A DNA stretch of 64,000 nt from assembly GCF_003258595.1 (NCBI RefSeq), contig NZ_QHHQ01000004.1, forward strand, positions 496,001 to 560,000. Reading direction: 5' to 3'. Of this stretch, positions 8,889 to 17,537 are shown in pieces. The notes beneath the pieces are model-generated. The model was not told where the DNA came from, ran no database searches, and saw only the letters and a list, made by a program, of their open reading frames with translations. The translations under genes were made by a program, and so were the position numbers. The first letter of the stretch is position 1, and every line of letters starts with the position of its first letter. This DNA is from Acuticoccus sediminis. Its GTDB lineage: Bacteria > Pseudomonadota > Alphaproteobacteria > Rhizobiales > Amorphaceae.

Positions 8889-10486
8889 CCGTGACCCAAC
8901 CTTCCACCGCCGAGCGGGTCGCCGCGGTGCGGCAGACGCTGTCGGCGGGCAGCCTCGACGAGGCCGTGACGGACGCGCGCGCCCTCCTCGAGGCTCATCC
9001 CAGCGATCTGCGCTGCCGCCTCCTATGGGCCGAGCTTCTTGCCGCGCAAGACAAGCGCGCGGAGGTCGTCGACTACGCCAGCTCGCTCCTGAAGCAGTGG
9101 CCCGACAACCCCTGGGTCCTCTCCCGTCTCGTCAGCGCGTACGTCGCCAACGGCGACGCCGATGCCGCCCTCTCGCTCTACCGGGACAAGGTGGAGCCGA
9201 GCGCGCTCCCGGAGGCGGACAAGACGCGGATCGCGCGCAACCTCGCCGCCGCGAACCGGAGCCATCCGCAGGCGCTCGTCATTCTGGAGCAGCGCCTGTC
9301 CGCCGCTCCGGACGATCCCGCGCTAGCGCGCGATTCCGCCAGCGCGCTGTTCGCCCTCGGCCGCCTCGACGAGGCGGTCGACCGGTTCGAGCGCGCGGCG
9401 CGGCTGGCGCCGCTGCCGGCGTGGGCCGCCTTCCTCCACGTCACGTCGCTCGTCCAGCGGCGACGCCTGGCGGGGACGGTCCCGGTGGTGGATGCCGCGA
9501 TCCTCGATTGCCTCGGCGACGCGTTGAAGCGCTTCCCCGACGACGCGCTCTTCGTGCGCGCCTTCAACGGGCTGCCGATCGCCTCGCCGGACTGGCACCG
9601 GCTCTATCGCCTCATCCGCAGCCACGTCAGCCCGGCGCGGACGAACGGGCTGCTGCAGTTCGAGACGGCGAAGGCGTGCCTGCAGGCCGGCGAACCGGAG
9701 ACCACCCGGGCGATCCTTCAAGGTCTCGACCCGGCCTCGCACTGGGGCACCGTCGCGAAACCTCTCCTGAGCGTCCTCGACACGCTGCCGGATACGGTCT
9801 GGCAGCGGGCGCGGTTCGACGACGACCCCGCGGCGGAGGTCCAGATCGTCCGCCGGGAGGGCGCGCGGCGGACCATCGTCGTGTTCGCGACGCTCACCGG
9901 CAACTTCATGATGCTGCCGCTCGCGTGCCTCGACGCGCTGCTGGCCGACGTTCCGGCGAACGTCGTCTACCTGCGCGACACGGTGTTCGGATCGGCCATC
10001 TCGGGCCTGCGCTCGCTCGGCCCGGACATCAGTTCGACCGTCTCCCACCTTCGGCGGCTGATCGCCGACCTCGGCGCGCCGGAGCTGACGATGGTCGGCG
10101 CCTCGGTCAGCGGCCTCTCGGCGATCCGTTACGGCGCCCGGCTCGGGGCCGATCGCGCCACCTGCTTCGGCGCCCTCACCACCGTCGACCCGGAGTTCCA
10201 GGGCACGCCGAGCCGGCTCCAGCGGACGCTCCGTGTGATGCAGCAGGACTCCGCCGCGACCGAGCGGTTCGACGACGTCGTGACCGAACTCGCCCAGGCC
10301 CCCGGCATGGGGGTCGAGATGTTCGTCGGCGACGCCTGCGAACTTGATCTCAAGCAAGCCGCGCGCCTCGAAACAATTCCACAAATCCACATCCACCACG
10401 AAGCGGATGTGGCCCATCACTACGTGGCCCTCGCGATGATCGCCCGCCATCGCTTCGTCGAAGCGATCACCGGACAGGCCAACTGA
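8885..10486 (+). CDS. TPR-repeat protein fused to an alpha/beta-hydrolase-like domain
   Basis: A 533-residue protein. Residues about 10-300 are degenerate tetratricopeptide repeats (for example ALFALGRLDEAVDRFERAAR). From about 325 an alpha/beta-hydrolase-like fold begins (RTIVVFATLTGNFMMLPLAC), with a nucleophile elbow MVGASVSGLSA near residue 405 and a histidine-rich stretch HIHHEADVAHHYVALA near the end that could supply the catalytic His. In an operon with an acyl-AMP ligase and ACP, it could be a thioesterase or acyltransferase that releases or moves the acyl chain. That role is inferred; no close characterised homologue is recognised. The ATG overlaps the previous stop. Confidence 0.65.
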   Translation: MTVTQPSTAERVAAVRQTLSAGSLDEAVTDARALLEAHPSDLRCRLLWAELLAAQDKRAEVVDYASSLLKQWPDNPWVLSRLVSAYVANGDADAALSLYRDKVEPSALPEADKTRIARNLAAANRSHPQALVILEQRLSAAPDDPALARDSASALFALGRLDEAVDRFERAARLAPLPAWAAFLHVTSLVQRRRLAGTVPVVDAAILDCLGDALKRFPDDALFVRAFNGLPIASPDWHRLYRLIRSHVSPARTNGLLQFETAKACLQAGEPETTRAILQGLDPASHWGTVAKPLLSVLDTLPDTVWQRARFDDDPAAEVQIVRREGARRTIVVFATLTGNFMMLPLACLDALLADVPANVVYLRDTVFGSAISGLRSLGPDISSTVSHLRRLIADLGAPELTMVGASVSGLSAIRYGARLGADRATCFGALTTVDPEFQGTPSRLQRTLRVMQQDSAATERFDDVVTELAQAPGMGVEMFVGDACELDLKQAARLETIPQIHIHHEADVAHHYVALAMIARHRFVEAITGQAN

Positions 10487-10488
10487 CC

Positions 10489-10776
10489 ATGGAGGCTCCC
10501 ATAGAAACGAACGATACGAAGACGGTGCCGGCGCGGGCGGAGGTCTCCGAATGGATGATCGCCTACGTCGTGTCCGCGCTCGGCATCCAGCGGGACGATT
10601 TCTCGCCGGAGGCCCGCTTCGATTCCTACGGCCTGGATTCGGCGGAACTCGTCATCATGACCGGCATCATGGAGGAGCAGTTCAACATCGAGATCGATCC
10701 CGAGCTGCTGTTCGAGACGCCGACGGTGACGGGCGTGCTCGACAACCTGGTCGCCGCCGGCACGGTCCGGCCGTAG
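10489..10776 (+). CDS. Acyl carrier protein
   Basis: A 95-residue acidic carrier protein. The phosphopantetheine attachment motif is YGLDSAELV with Ser51, and helices before and after match the ACP/PCP four-helix fold (DDFSPEARFDSYG, FNIEIDPELLFETPTV). It starts two bases after the TPR-hydrolase stop. It is the expected acceptor for the fatty acyl-AMP ligase of the same operon. The loaded chain could then be modified by the P450 and transferred to the glycan. No phosphopantetheinyl transferase is present here, so a housekeeping one must load it. Confidence 0.93.
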   Translation: MEAPIETNDTKTVPARAEVSEWMIAYVVSALGIQRDDFSPEARFDSYGLDSAELVIMTGIMEEQFNIEIDPELLFETPTVTGVLDNLVAAGTVRP

Positions 10777-10790
10777 GAGGCGCGGCCGGG

Positions 10791-11651
10791 ATGGAGCCCG
10801 AGATCAGCCTGGTGCTCGTCAGCTACGACATGACGGCACAGCTTCGACGCACCCTCATGTCGCTCGCACCGGCATACCAGCTCGGCTGTCCGCCGGGACG
10901 GTGCGAGGTGATCGTGGTCGACAACGGCTCGCCCGTTCCGCCCACGCCCGAGGAGCTTGCGACACCGGGCCTCGACGTGACGCTGCACGCCTGGCGCGAC
11001 GCGCCGCCATCGCCGGTGCCGGCTCTCAACTTCGGCATCGCGCAGGCTCGTGCGCCCGTCGTCGCGGTATGGATCGACGCCGCCCGGCTGGCCTCGCCGG
11101 GCCTCGTCGATGCGTACCTGCGCGCCTCTGCGCTCCACCCGCGTCCGGTGATCGCGAGCTACAACTACCATCTCGGCAGCAAGCCGCAGTACCACAGCGT
11201 GCGCGAGGGCTACGACGAGACGGCCGAAGCGGCCCTCCTCGCCTCGATCGACTGGCCGAGCGACGGCTACCGGCTGTTCGAGGTCTCGGTCCTCGAGGTC
11301 GGCCAGACGTGGCCCGGTCCGATGCTGGAGAGCAACGCGCTCTGCATGCCGCGCGCGCTCTGGGACGAGATCGGCGGCTACGAGAAGCGCTTCAGCGGCC
11401 CCGGCGGCGGAGCGGCCAATCCGGACGTCTTCCACCGCGCCTGCTCGCTGCCGGACACCCAGCTCATCAAGATCGCCAACGAGGGGACGATCCACCAGGT
11501 CCACGGCGGGATCGCGACCAACGCGACGGACCACAAGATCTTCCGCAAGCTGGCGATAGAGTACATGAAGATCCGCAAGCAGCCGCTGGCCCCCGTGCGC
11601 ACGCCCGGGTGGCTCTACGACGCGCGGACCGGCGCGGTGATGCAGCCGTGA
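10791..11651 (+). CDS. Glycosyltransferase family 2
   Basis: A 286-residue GT-A fold enzyme. It opens with ISLVLVSYDMTAQLRRTL, followed by VIVVDNGSP, the nucleotide-sugar binding part of GT2 enzymes. The acidic DXD equivalent is probably VWIDAAR near residue 87, so the canonical DXD is weak. Later conserved parts (MLESNALCMPRALWDEIGGYEKRF) match the acceptor-side region of GT2 proteins. It starts 14 bases after the ACP gene, and the GTG of the P450 overlaps its stop. It probably adds a sugar in the same product. Donor and acceptor are unknown. Confidence 0.82.
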   Translation: MEPEISLVLVSYDMTAQLRRTLMSLAPAYQLGCPPGRCEVIVVDNGSPVPPTPEELATPGLDVTLHAWRDAPPSPVPALNFGIAQARAPVVAVWIDAARLASPGLVDAYLRASALHPRPVIASYNYHLGSKPQYHSVREGYDETAEAALLASIDWPSDGYRLFEVSVLEVGQTWPGPMLESNALCMPRALWDEIGGYEKRFSGPGGGAANPDVFHRACSLPDTQLIKIANEGTIHQVHGGIATNATDHKIFRKLAIEYMKIRKQPLAPVRTPGWLYDARTGAVMQP

Positions 11652-12832
11652 GTGCCCTTGCGACCGTCGACCCCGCAGCGTTCGGGCTGGGCGACATCGC
11701 CGAATGCGGTCCGCCCGCGCCCACGCACCACCCGCGCATCTGGCGGATCACGCGGCACGCCGACTGCGTCGCGGCGCTCCGCAACCGCGCGGTCCAGACG
11801 ATCGACGTCACCGAGGAACTCCGGCTGCTGCAGCGCGCGCGATCGGTGACCCTCCCCGGTCTCGCGGCCTTCATGAGCGGTGTCCTCGTCGCCCGCCGCG
11901 ACCCTTTCCATCGGTCGGGGCGGGAGTTCCTGCGTTCGGTCCAGTCCGGCCCCACCCCGCCCGGAACAGTCCGGACTCACCTGCAGACGATGCTTGGCGC
12001 CGCGCCGCAAGGGGAGCCGATCGACCTCGTTCCGGTCATGAACCGGCTGCCCCTCGTGGTTCTCTCCGGCTTTATCGGACTCGATCCCGGGACGCTGGAC
12101 CGGCTGGACCACCTGCTCCGACAGGCCATGGTCGACTGGGCGATGGGACCGCACCGGATGTCCCTGGCCCGCATGGAAGAGTCATGCTCACAGGCCATGG
12201 CGATCATCGCCGGCGAGTTCGCAGCGGCCCGAGCCAGCGGCGAGGGCCGGCTCTACGAAACGCTGGTCGCCGGGTGCCGGACGCATGGGTTCGACGACGA
12301 GGTGATCAGCGGTCTCCTCTTCTTCCTGATCGTCGCGAGCATCGAGACCACGGCAGGGTTCCTCGCCAATCTGGCGATCCTCCTCCAGAGGCTTCCCGAA
12401 TTCTCCGACGCGGCCCGCCGGCCCGGCAAGGCGCAGCGGGAGACCGTGGAGGAAGCCCTTCGCTTCATCGGCCCGGTGCGGCGCCTCGGCCGGCGGACCG
12501 CGCTCGAGCCCATCGAGATCGGCGGCCAGGTGATCCCGGCCGGGAGTTCGCTCCATATCGACATCGAGGCCGCCCATCGCGACCCGCTCGCCTACCCCGA
12601 CCCCTGGTCGTTCGATCCGTCCCGCAACAGCCCGACCTCCCTCGCCTTCAGTGCCGGCGCGCACGCCTGTCTCGGCGGCAGGATCTCCCGGCAGATGGCC
12701 GGCGAGGTTCTCGACGTCCTCGCCGGCTACGACATCTCCCCGGCCGAGGACGGCCCGCCGGACTGGACCGCCCACCCCGGCTTCCGCATCCCGCACACGC
12801 TCATGAGCGTCATCCGGGCGCGCGACGCATGA
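11648..12832 (+). CDS. Cytochrome P450
   Basis: A 394-residue bacterial class I-type P450. The heme-binding loop is FSAGAHACLGGRI with the axial Cys, the ExxR motif is in VEEALRF, and the I-helix oxygen-activation motif is ASIETTAGFLAN. It starts at GTG 11648, overlapping the glycosyltransferase stop, and ends overlapping the next ATG. There is no membrane anchor. No ferredoxin or reductase partner lies nearby, so electrons must come from elsewhere. In an operon with an ACP and acyl-AMP ligase it is a good candidate to hydroxylate an ACP-bound fatty acyl chain, as known for carrier-protein-dependent P450s. That substrate is an inference. Confidence 0.9.
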   Translation: MSALATVDPAAFGLGDIAECGPPAPTHHPRIWRITRHADCVAALRNRAVQTIDVTEELRLLQRARSVTLPGLAAFMSGVLVARRDPFHRSGREFLRSVQSGPTPPGTVRTHLQTMLGAAPQGEPIDLVPVMNRLPLVVLSGFIGLDPGTLDRLDHLLRQAMVDWAMGPHRMSLARMEESCSQAMAIIAGEFAAARASGEGRLYETLVAGCRTHGFDDEVISGLLFFLIVASIETTAGFLANLAILLQRLPEFSDAARRPGKAQRETVEEALRFIGPVRRLGRRTALEPIEIGGQVIPAGSSLHIDIEAAHRDPLAYPDPWSFDPSRNSPTSLAFSAGAHACLGGRISRQMAGEVLDVLAGYDISPAEDGPPDWTAHPGFRIPHTLMSVIRARDA

Positions 12833-14154
12833 GCGAGCGGTATGTCCCGCCCGCCTTCGAATGCCCGCTCGGCCCGGCCTGGGCGGGGTCGAGCGTCAAC
12901 GCCTCGGCCTTCCGCTGCGAGGGACTGCTCACCGTCGGCAACAAGCAGGTCGGCGCGTTCTACGATCCGGACGGCGACGTCGTCGTCTTCCGCCGCGACC
13001 TCGCGACCGGCGAGATCGCGCGGACGCGGCTCCCGTGCGGCGGTCCAGGCGATCTGCCCTGGGACGCCCACCGCTCGATCAGCCTCGGCGTCGACGGACA
13101 GGGCGCCATCCACCTCGCCTACGGCGCGCACGCCAGCGTGGTGAAGCTCCTGAAGGGCGAACCGCAGCTCGCCCTCTCGGGCTTCACTGCGACACGGCCC
13201 GGACTGGAGCGGATCACGCATTCGGTGACATACCCGTCGTTCGTCCGCCTCGGCGATCCGGCGCGGCTCGCACTCGTCTACCGCGAGGGTGTTCCCGATG
13301 GCGGAGCCCTGCGCGTGCGGCACTACGACGAGGCCGAGGGCAGATGGGTCGACCCCCGGGAACCGCTCGTCGACGGCCGCGGCCACCGGAACAGCTCGGG
13401 GCCCTACTTCAACCGGCCCGTCGCGCTGGACGACGGCACCGTGTGCGCCTTCCTGGTGTGGCGCCTCCGCCTCCCCGACTCCGCCGGCGACGCCGTGGTG
13501 AACGTGGGGCTCGACCTCGCCGCCTTCCGGGGCGAGACGCTGGAGCGCGTGGAAACGCTGTCGGGCTTCGCGCTGCCGCGCCCCGCCGGGCCGCTCCACA
13601 CGGAGCGGGTCGCCGCGGTGCCGTTCGCGAGCGAACTGATGAATCAGGCCGGCGCCGCCGTCGACCCCGACGGCTGGCCCGCCGCGGTGACCTGGTGGCG
13701 CCATACCGCCGTGGGCGTCCCCCAGATCCGGCTGATCTATCGCAGGAACGGTGCCTGGCAGATCTCGAACGTCAGTGCCTTCACCACCGACTTCACCCTG
13801 TCGGGGACCGGCACCCTCCCCCTGCCGCACAGCCGTCCCGCCCTCCTATTCGCTCCCGACGGCCGAGCGCTCGTCGTCTTCCGGAGCGCCGAGTACGGGG
13901 GACGCCTCGTGGCCGTCGTACTCGAACCGGACGACCGCTCGTTCTACGTCGCACGCGAGACCGCAGTATTATGCAGCTTCGACCTCGGCTATTATGAGCC
14001 GGTTATTGACAACCATGCATGGCACTCGAGAGGCCAACTCTCGATGTTTGTTCAGTCATGTGCCCAGAGAGTGGGCGACGACCCCGGCCCGGACCTCCGC
14101 TCGGCGGAGTGTTCCGTCATCGAATGGGACCGGCGTGCCCTTCTGGATGGCTGA
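12829..14154 (+). CDS. BNR_4 beta-propeller protein (possible polysaccharide-active)
   Basis: A 441-residue protein with the pattern of BNR_4 repeat propellers, a group that includes some polysaccharide lyases and many uncharacterised proteins. Diagnostic stretches are WDAHRSISLGVDGQGAIHLA, THSVTYPSFVRLGD, YREGVPDGGALRVRHYDEAE and RNSSGPYFNRPVALDDG. It has no signal peptide, unusual for a secreted lyase, so it may act in the cytoplasm or bind the glycan product. The start overlaps the P450 stop (ATGA). The last 60 codons are markedly less GC-rich than the rest and include a rare TTA codon. Catalytic residues are not assigned. Confidence 0.7.
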   Translation: MSERYVPPAFECPLGPAWAGSSVNASAFRCEGLLTVGNKQVGAFYDPDGDVVVFRRDLATGEIARTRLPCGGPGDLPWDAHRSISLGVDGQGAIHLAYGAHASVVKLLKGEPQLALSGFTATRPGLERITHSVTYPSFVRLGDPARLALVYREGVPDGGALRVRHYDEAEGRWVDPREPLVDGRGHRNSSGPYFNRPVALDDGTVCAFLVWRLRLPDSAGDAVVNVGLDLAAFRGETLERVETLSGFALPRPAGPLHTERVAAVPFASELMNQAGAAVDPDGWPAAVTWWRHTAVGVPQIRLIYRRNGAWQISNVSAFTTDFTLSGTGTLPLPHSRPALLFAPDGRALVVFRSAEYGGRLVAVVLEPDDRSFYVARETAVLCSFDLGYYEPVIDNHAWHSRGQLSMFVQSCAQRVGDDPGPDLRSAECSVIEWDRRALLDG

Positions 14155-14237
14155 TTGTGCACAACACATACGCGTACGGCGTCTGGCTGCCGATGAAAGC
14201 AATTTCGATTCGGGTCGCCCCATAAAAAGGACGAACT
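14155..14237 (+). promoter_or_regulatory. AT-richer gap with two perfect palindromes before the tandem glycosyltransferase
   Basis: The only sizeable gap in the cluster. It contains TTGTGCACAA (14155-14164) and TACGCGTA (14169-14176), both perfect palindromes, and ends with a good ribosome-binding site (AAAAAGGACG) before the ATG at 14238. This may be an internal promoter or operator. No clear -35/-10 pair is seen. Confidence 0.35.
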
Positions 14238-16994
14238 ATGGCGATCGGTAATATTGATCACATCAGTGACGGCAGGATCCACGGCTGGTTGTTTGCCGAA
14301 GACGCGCTGACACGGCCCTATATTACAGTCAACGGTCAGCCCGCGCGTATCGAGGCCGTCAACGTCCCCCGCACTGATGTGGAGCGGGCGCTGGGCGTCG
14401 AGGGCGCCTACGGCTTCTTTGCCGAGATGCCCGGCTCCTGTCACGGCACCGCATCGATCGAGCTCTACGCCGTCGACGTCGACCGTGTCCGCTTCGTCAA
14501 GGCGCGCCAGATGGACGTCTGCCACAACGACGGCTTCTCGCCGCTCGACCTCGAAGCGGCGCTGGCGACCGCCCGCGAGCCGGGAAGCGTCGCCATCGTG
14601 GTGTGGGACGCGGCGCACAACCCCGCCGGCCGGGCGAAGGTCCTCTACGACATCGTCGCCTCGCGCCGGCCGGCCGTGCTGTTCGGGTTCTGCCACGACG
14701 AGTTCGGGACCGGGCTCTGGGAACCGCTTCAGTCGAGCGCGATCAAGACGTGCCTCATCCGCCCCGAATCGTTCGAGCGGTTCAAGGGCGAGGCACGGGC
14801 CATCGGGCTGTCGTTCGATACGGTCTGGATGTGCAAGCCGCGCCTGCCGACCTTCGCGCTGACCGAAGTCCTGTCCCATCCGCGAACGGCGCTGATCCTC
14901 GACATCGACGACAACGAGGAAGCCTTCTCGCGGGGAAGCGGCTCGTGGGGCCGCTGGTACGGCGAGACGAGCATCAACAAGGCGGCCCTCTACCGCGACC
15001 GGATCTCCATTCGCTCCGTCGCCAGCGTCTCGCTTCAGGAGCGGTTCGGCGGCGAGATCGTCCGCCATGCCCGCAGCCGGCTCGACGGGCCCGAGGCGGG
15101 CGGCCCGGCCGCCGCGCGACCGGCACCGGGGAGCGCCGAACGCCAGGGCGAGGCGCTGCGGGTGGTGTTCATCGGCACGGTGCGCCCGCACAAGGGCCTG
15201 CTCGAGGCGGCGCGGGCGATCCGGATGATCGCGTTCCAGCGCAAGGTGCCGGTCACGCTGACGGTCGGGGGCACGTTCTCGCCGCCGGGCCTCGAGGACG
15301 AACTCGTCGGGGCCGGCGTCGAGACCATCGGCATGGTGCCGTCGGCCGACCTGACCCGCACGCTCGCCCAATACGACGTGGTCCTGACCGGCTACCCCGG
15401 GAGCGCCGGCTCGCAGGACATCAACACCTACCAGATCTCCTCAAAGATCGGCGACGCGCTGCAGGTCGGCCTCCCCGTCCTCGTCCCGCGCTCGCCCGCG
15501 ACGCTCGATCTCGAGGGCATCCCCGGCGTCCACCTCTTCGAGGTCGATTCGTTCGAGACGGTCCTCGTCGAGCTCGCGAAGAACCCCCGTCCCGCTCCGG
15601 ACCTGCCGGACAGCTTCTCCCTGCCCGCTGCCTACCGGACGTTCGTCAGGCTCGAGCAGGAGGCCCGCGCGCTCGCCTCGAAGAACCGTCTCCGCCCGTC
15701 GCCCCCGTCCGACGGACGGCGCAACATCGTCCTGCTCTGGAAGCAGCACGACAGCGGCCTCTACGGCCGGCGCGTCGACCAGATCGCCCGGGTTCTCGCC
15801 GAGCGGGTGAAGGACGCGTGCGTGAGGGTCGTGGAGTTTGGTGAGCCGAGGGCGCTCGCGGTGCAGAACACGGCGGCGATGTCCACCTCGGCGGAGGCGC
15901 TCTGCGTCGGCGACACCCGGCGCAAGCTCTCGGGCATCGTGCAGAACGGCGTCCACTATCACTCGATCATCGCCGAGGACCGGCATGGCGAGGACGCGTC
16001 CGGACCCGCGTTCGGGTTCGCCGAAGCGTTCGACGCGTTTCTTCACAGCCACCAGATCTGCGCCGCGAACTCGATCGTCATAGCCTTCCCGCTCCACTAT
16101 CTCGGCGCCGTCGTCGACGACCTGCTGCCGATCTTCCGGCGCTTCCAGACCATCGTCGACGTCGTGGACAATCAGCTGAGCTGGAGCGCCCGCACGCTCT
16201 GGCCGGAGCGGATCGCCCGTTACCGCACGTTGTGCGACCTCGCCCACAGCGTCATCTTCAACTCCATCAACAACCAGGAGAGCATGCTGAAGTCCTCGAT
16301 CGTGGAGGAGTCGAAGCTGCGCCTCATTCCCAACTGGTACCTGCCGCCGAAGACGCGCGCGCCGCTCGACGAACTGTGGTGCTCGCGCGCGTCGGACGAG
16401 ATCCACGTCCTCTATTCGGGCGACCTCAACAACCGCATCGACTGGGACCTCCTCGATGCCGTGGCCGCGCAGATCGGCTCTCGCGGCGGGATGCTGCACA
16501 TCGTCGGCGCCAGCGAGCGGGTGTCGAAGGACCTCGAGCACCTGCTGCGCCGCCCCCACTGCATCTACCACGGGCCGATGCGCGAGGAGGCGGTGCTCGC
16601 CATCGCGGAGATGTGCCGGTTCGCGGTCGTGCCCCACATCCTCAACGACCTGTCCGCGCTGATGAATCCGCTCAAGATCAGGATGTACGCCGCCGTCGGC
16701 CTCCCGCACGTCGTGACCGACGTCCCGGGCCTCGATCGCGGCTCGGACCTCACGATCGTCGCGCAGGACCACGACCAGTTCCTCGCCCACGTCCGCGAGC
16801 TTCTCTCAAGGAACGACGACCCGCATCGGCGGATCCCGCCGGCCCCGGCCTTCCCTCCGGAGGCGGCGGCGTATTGCGCGGTCGTCGAGGCGGTCTTCGA
16901 GACCGTCAGGCAGCGCTACGAGCTCCGTCCCCCCAGGCTGCCGCAGATGGAACCGGTCGAGCTGTTTTCCGTGATCGAGGAACCGGTCGCCTGA
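14238..16994 (+). CDS. Tandem GT-B glycosyltransferase
   Basis: A 918-residue protein with two glycosyltransferase units. Residues 1-75 form a small beta-rich domain (GNIDHISDGRIHGWLFAED) seen at the start of some surface-glycan enzymes. The first GT4-like unit (about 80-480) contains FIGTVRPHKGLLEAARAIRM and VVLTGYPGSAGSQDINTYQ. The second (about 495-900) contains DVVDNQLSW, HSVIFNSINNQESM, IPNWYLPP, VLYSGDLNNRIDWDLLDA and the Glu-rich region ALMNPLKIRMYAAVGLPHV. Two active sites would let one protein add two sugars in sequence, as in bifunctional polymerases. It is the last gene of the cluster and has its own ribosome-binding site after an 83-base gap. Donors are unknown. Confidence 0.8.
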   Translation: MAIGNIDHISDGRIHGWLFAEDALTRPYITVNGQPARIEAVNVPRTDVERALGVEGAYGFFAEMPGSCHGTASIELYAVDVDRVRFVKARQMDVCHNDGFSPLDLEAALATAREPGSVAIVVWDAAHNPAGRAKVLYDIVASRRPAVLFGFCHDEFGTGLWEPLQSSAIKTCLIRPESFERFKGEARAIGLSFDTVWMCKPRLPTFALTEVLSHPRTALILDIDDNEEAFSRGSGSWGRWYGETSINKAALYRDRISIRSVASVSLQERFGGEIVRHARSRLDGPEAGGPAAARPAPGSAERQGEALRVVFIGTVRPHKGLLEAARAIRMIAFQRKVPVTLTVGGTFSPPGLEDELVGAGVETIGMVPSADLTRTLAQYDVVLTGYPGSAGSQDINTYQISSKIGDALQVGLPVLVPRSPATLDLEGIPGVHLFEVDSFETVLVELAKNPRPAPDLPDSFSLPAAYRTFVRLEQEARALASKNRLRPSPPSDGRRNIVLLWKQHDSGLYGRRVDQIARVLAERVKDACVRVVEFGEPRALAVQNTAAMSTSAEALCVGDTRRKLSGIVQNGVHYHSIIAEDRHGEDASGPAFGFAEAFDAFLHSHQICAANSIVIAFPLHYLGAVVDDLLPIFRRFQTIVDVVDNQLSWSARTLWPERIARYRTLCDLAHSVIFNSINNQESMLKSSIVEESKLRLIPNWYLPPKTRAPLDELWCSRASDEIHVLYSGDLNNRIDWDLLDAVAAQIGSRGGMLHIVGASERVSKDLEHLLRRPHCIYHGPMREEAVLAIAEMCRFAVVPHILNDLSALMNPLKIRMYAAVGLPHVVTDVPGLDRGSDLTIVAQDHDQFLAHVRELLSRNDDPHRRIPPAPAFPPEAAAYCAVVEAVFETVRQRYELRPPRLPQMEPVELFSVIEEPVA

Positions 16995-17062
16995 CGGGCG
17001 CGCCGCGGCCGCGTCGGTCGGGGGGCATCCCGCATACCCGATCGACGGCGCAAGACCGCCCG

Positions 17063-17464
17063 CTAGATTCGGCGGGCCGCGCCTGCGCGTGTTGCGCGGA
17101 CGCGGTCCAGGAGGTTTTCGTCGAACACCGGGTCGGCCTCGACCGGCGCATGTTGCGCCAGCGCAATCGCCGCTGCCTGGACGCAATGGGTACGGTAGTA
17201 GGCTGCCGTAAGGGCGGTCAGGACGCGGGCGAAGGGCTCCGGCGCCTCCCGCGCGAGCTCGGCCGTCCGTTCGATGCGCGTCTCGGCCGGCGCGTCGGCG
17301 ACGCGCCGCGCCGCGGCAGCGAGCCACCGGCCGTCCTCCTCGCTCAGCGGGAGAACTGGGCCCTCGCGGAGCGCGACCGACGCCGGTGGAAAATGCTTGT
17401 CGCCGGGGAGCAGAATGTCGAACAAGGCTGCCGAGGCAGCCCATAGTGGATGGGGAATCGCCAT
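17063..17464 (-). CDS. Small protein, possibly gluconate 2-dehydrogenase subunit 3-like
   Basis: A 133-residue protein beginning MAIPHPLWAASAALFDILLP, with LPGDKHFPPAS and the later YYRTHCVQAAAIALA. The LPGD-FP pattern and mostly helical make-up resemble the small subunit that accompanies GMC-type membrane dehydrogenases, but the match is by eye. It has a strong ribosome-binding site (AGGAGG), directly preceded by a predicted GntR operator. It is divergent from the Gfo/Idh/MocA gene. A GMC oxidoreductase under the same predicted operator lies at 32243-33862 and would be the partner. No Tat or Sec signal is evident. Confidence 0.5.
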   Translation of the reverse strand: MAIPHPLWAASAALFDILLPGDKHFPPASVALREGPVLPLSEEDGRWLAAAARRVADAPAETRIERTAELAREAPEPFARVLTALTAAYYRTHCVQAAAIALAQHAPVEADPVFDENLLDRVRATRAGAARRI

Positions 17465-17475
17465 CCACGCCTCCT

Positions 17476-17493
17476 TTGTCTAACAGTCAGACA
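17476..17493. promoter_or_regulatory. Predicted GntR operator, site 1
   Basis: TTGTCTAACAG at 17476-17486 matches the TTGT-N3-ACA core shared by three other intergenic regions. It is embedded in a further inverted repeat TGTCT...AGACA (17477-17493). It sits between the divergent small-subunit gene and the Gfo/Idh/MocA gene, next to the ribosome-binding site of the former. Confidence 0.55.
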
Positions 17494-17537
17494 CATCCTA
17501 CCGTCCCGCAATCGCCCTGCCCAGGAGAACCGACCCC

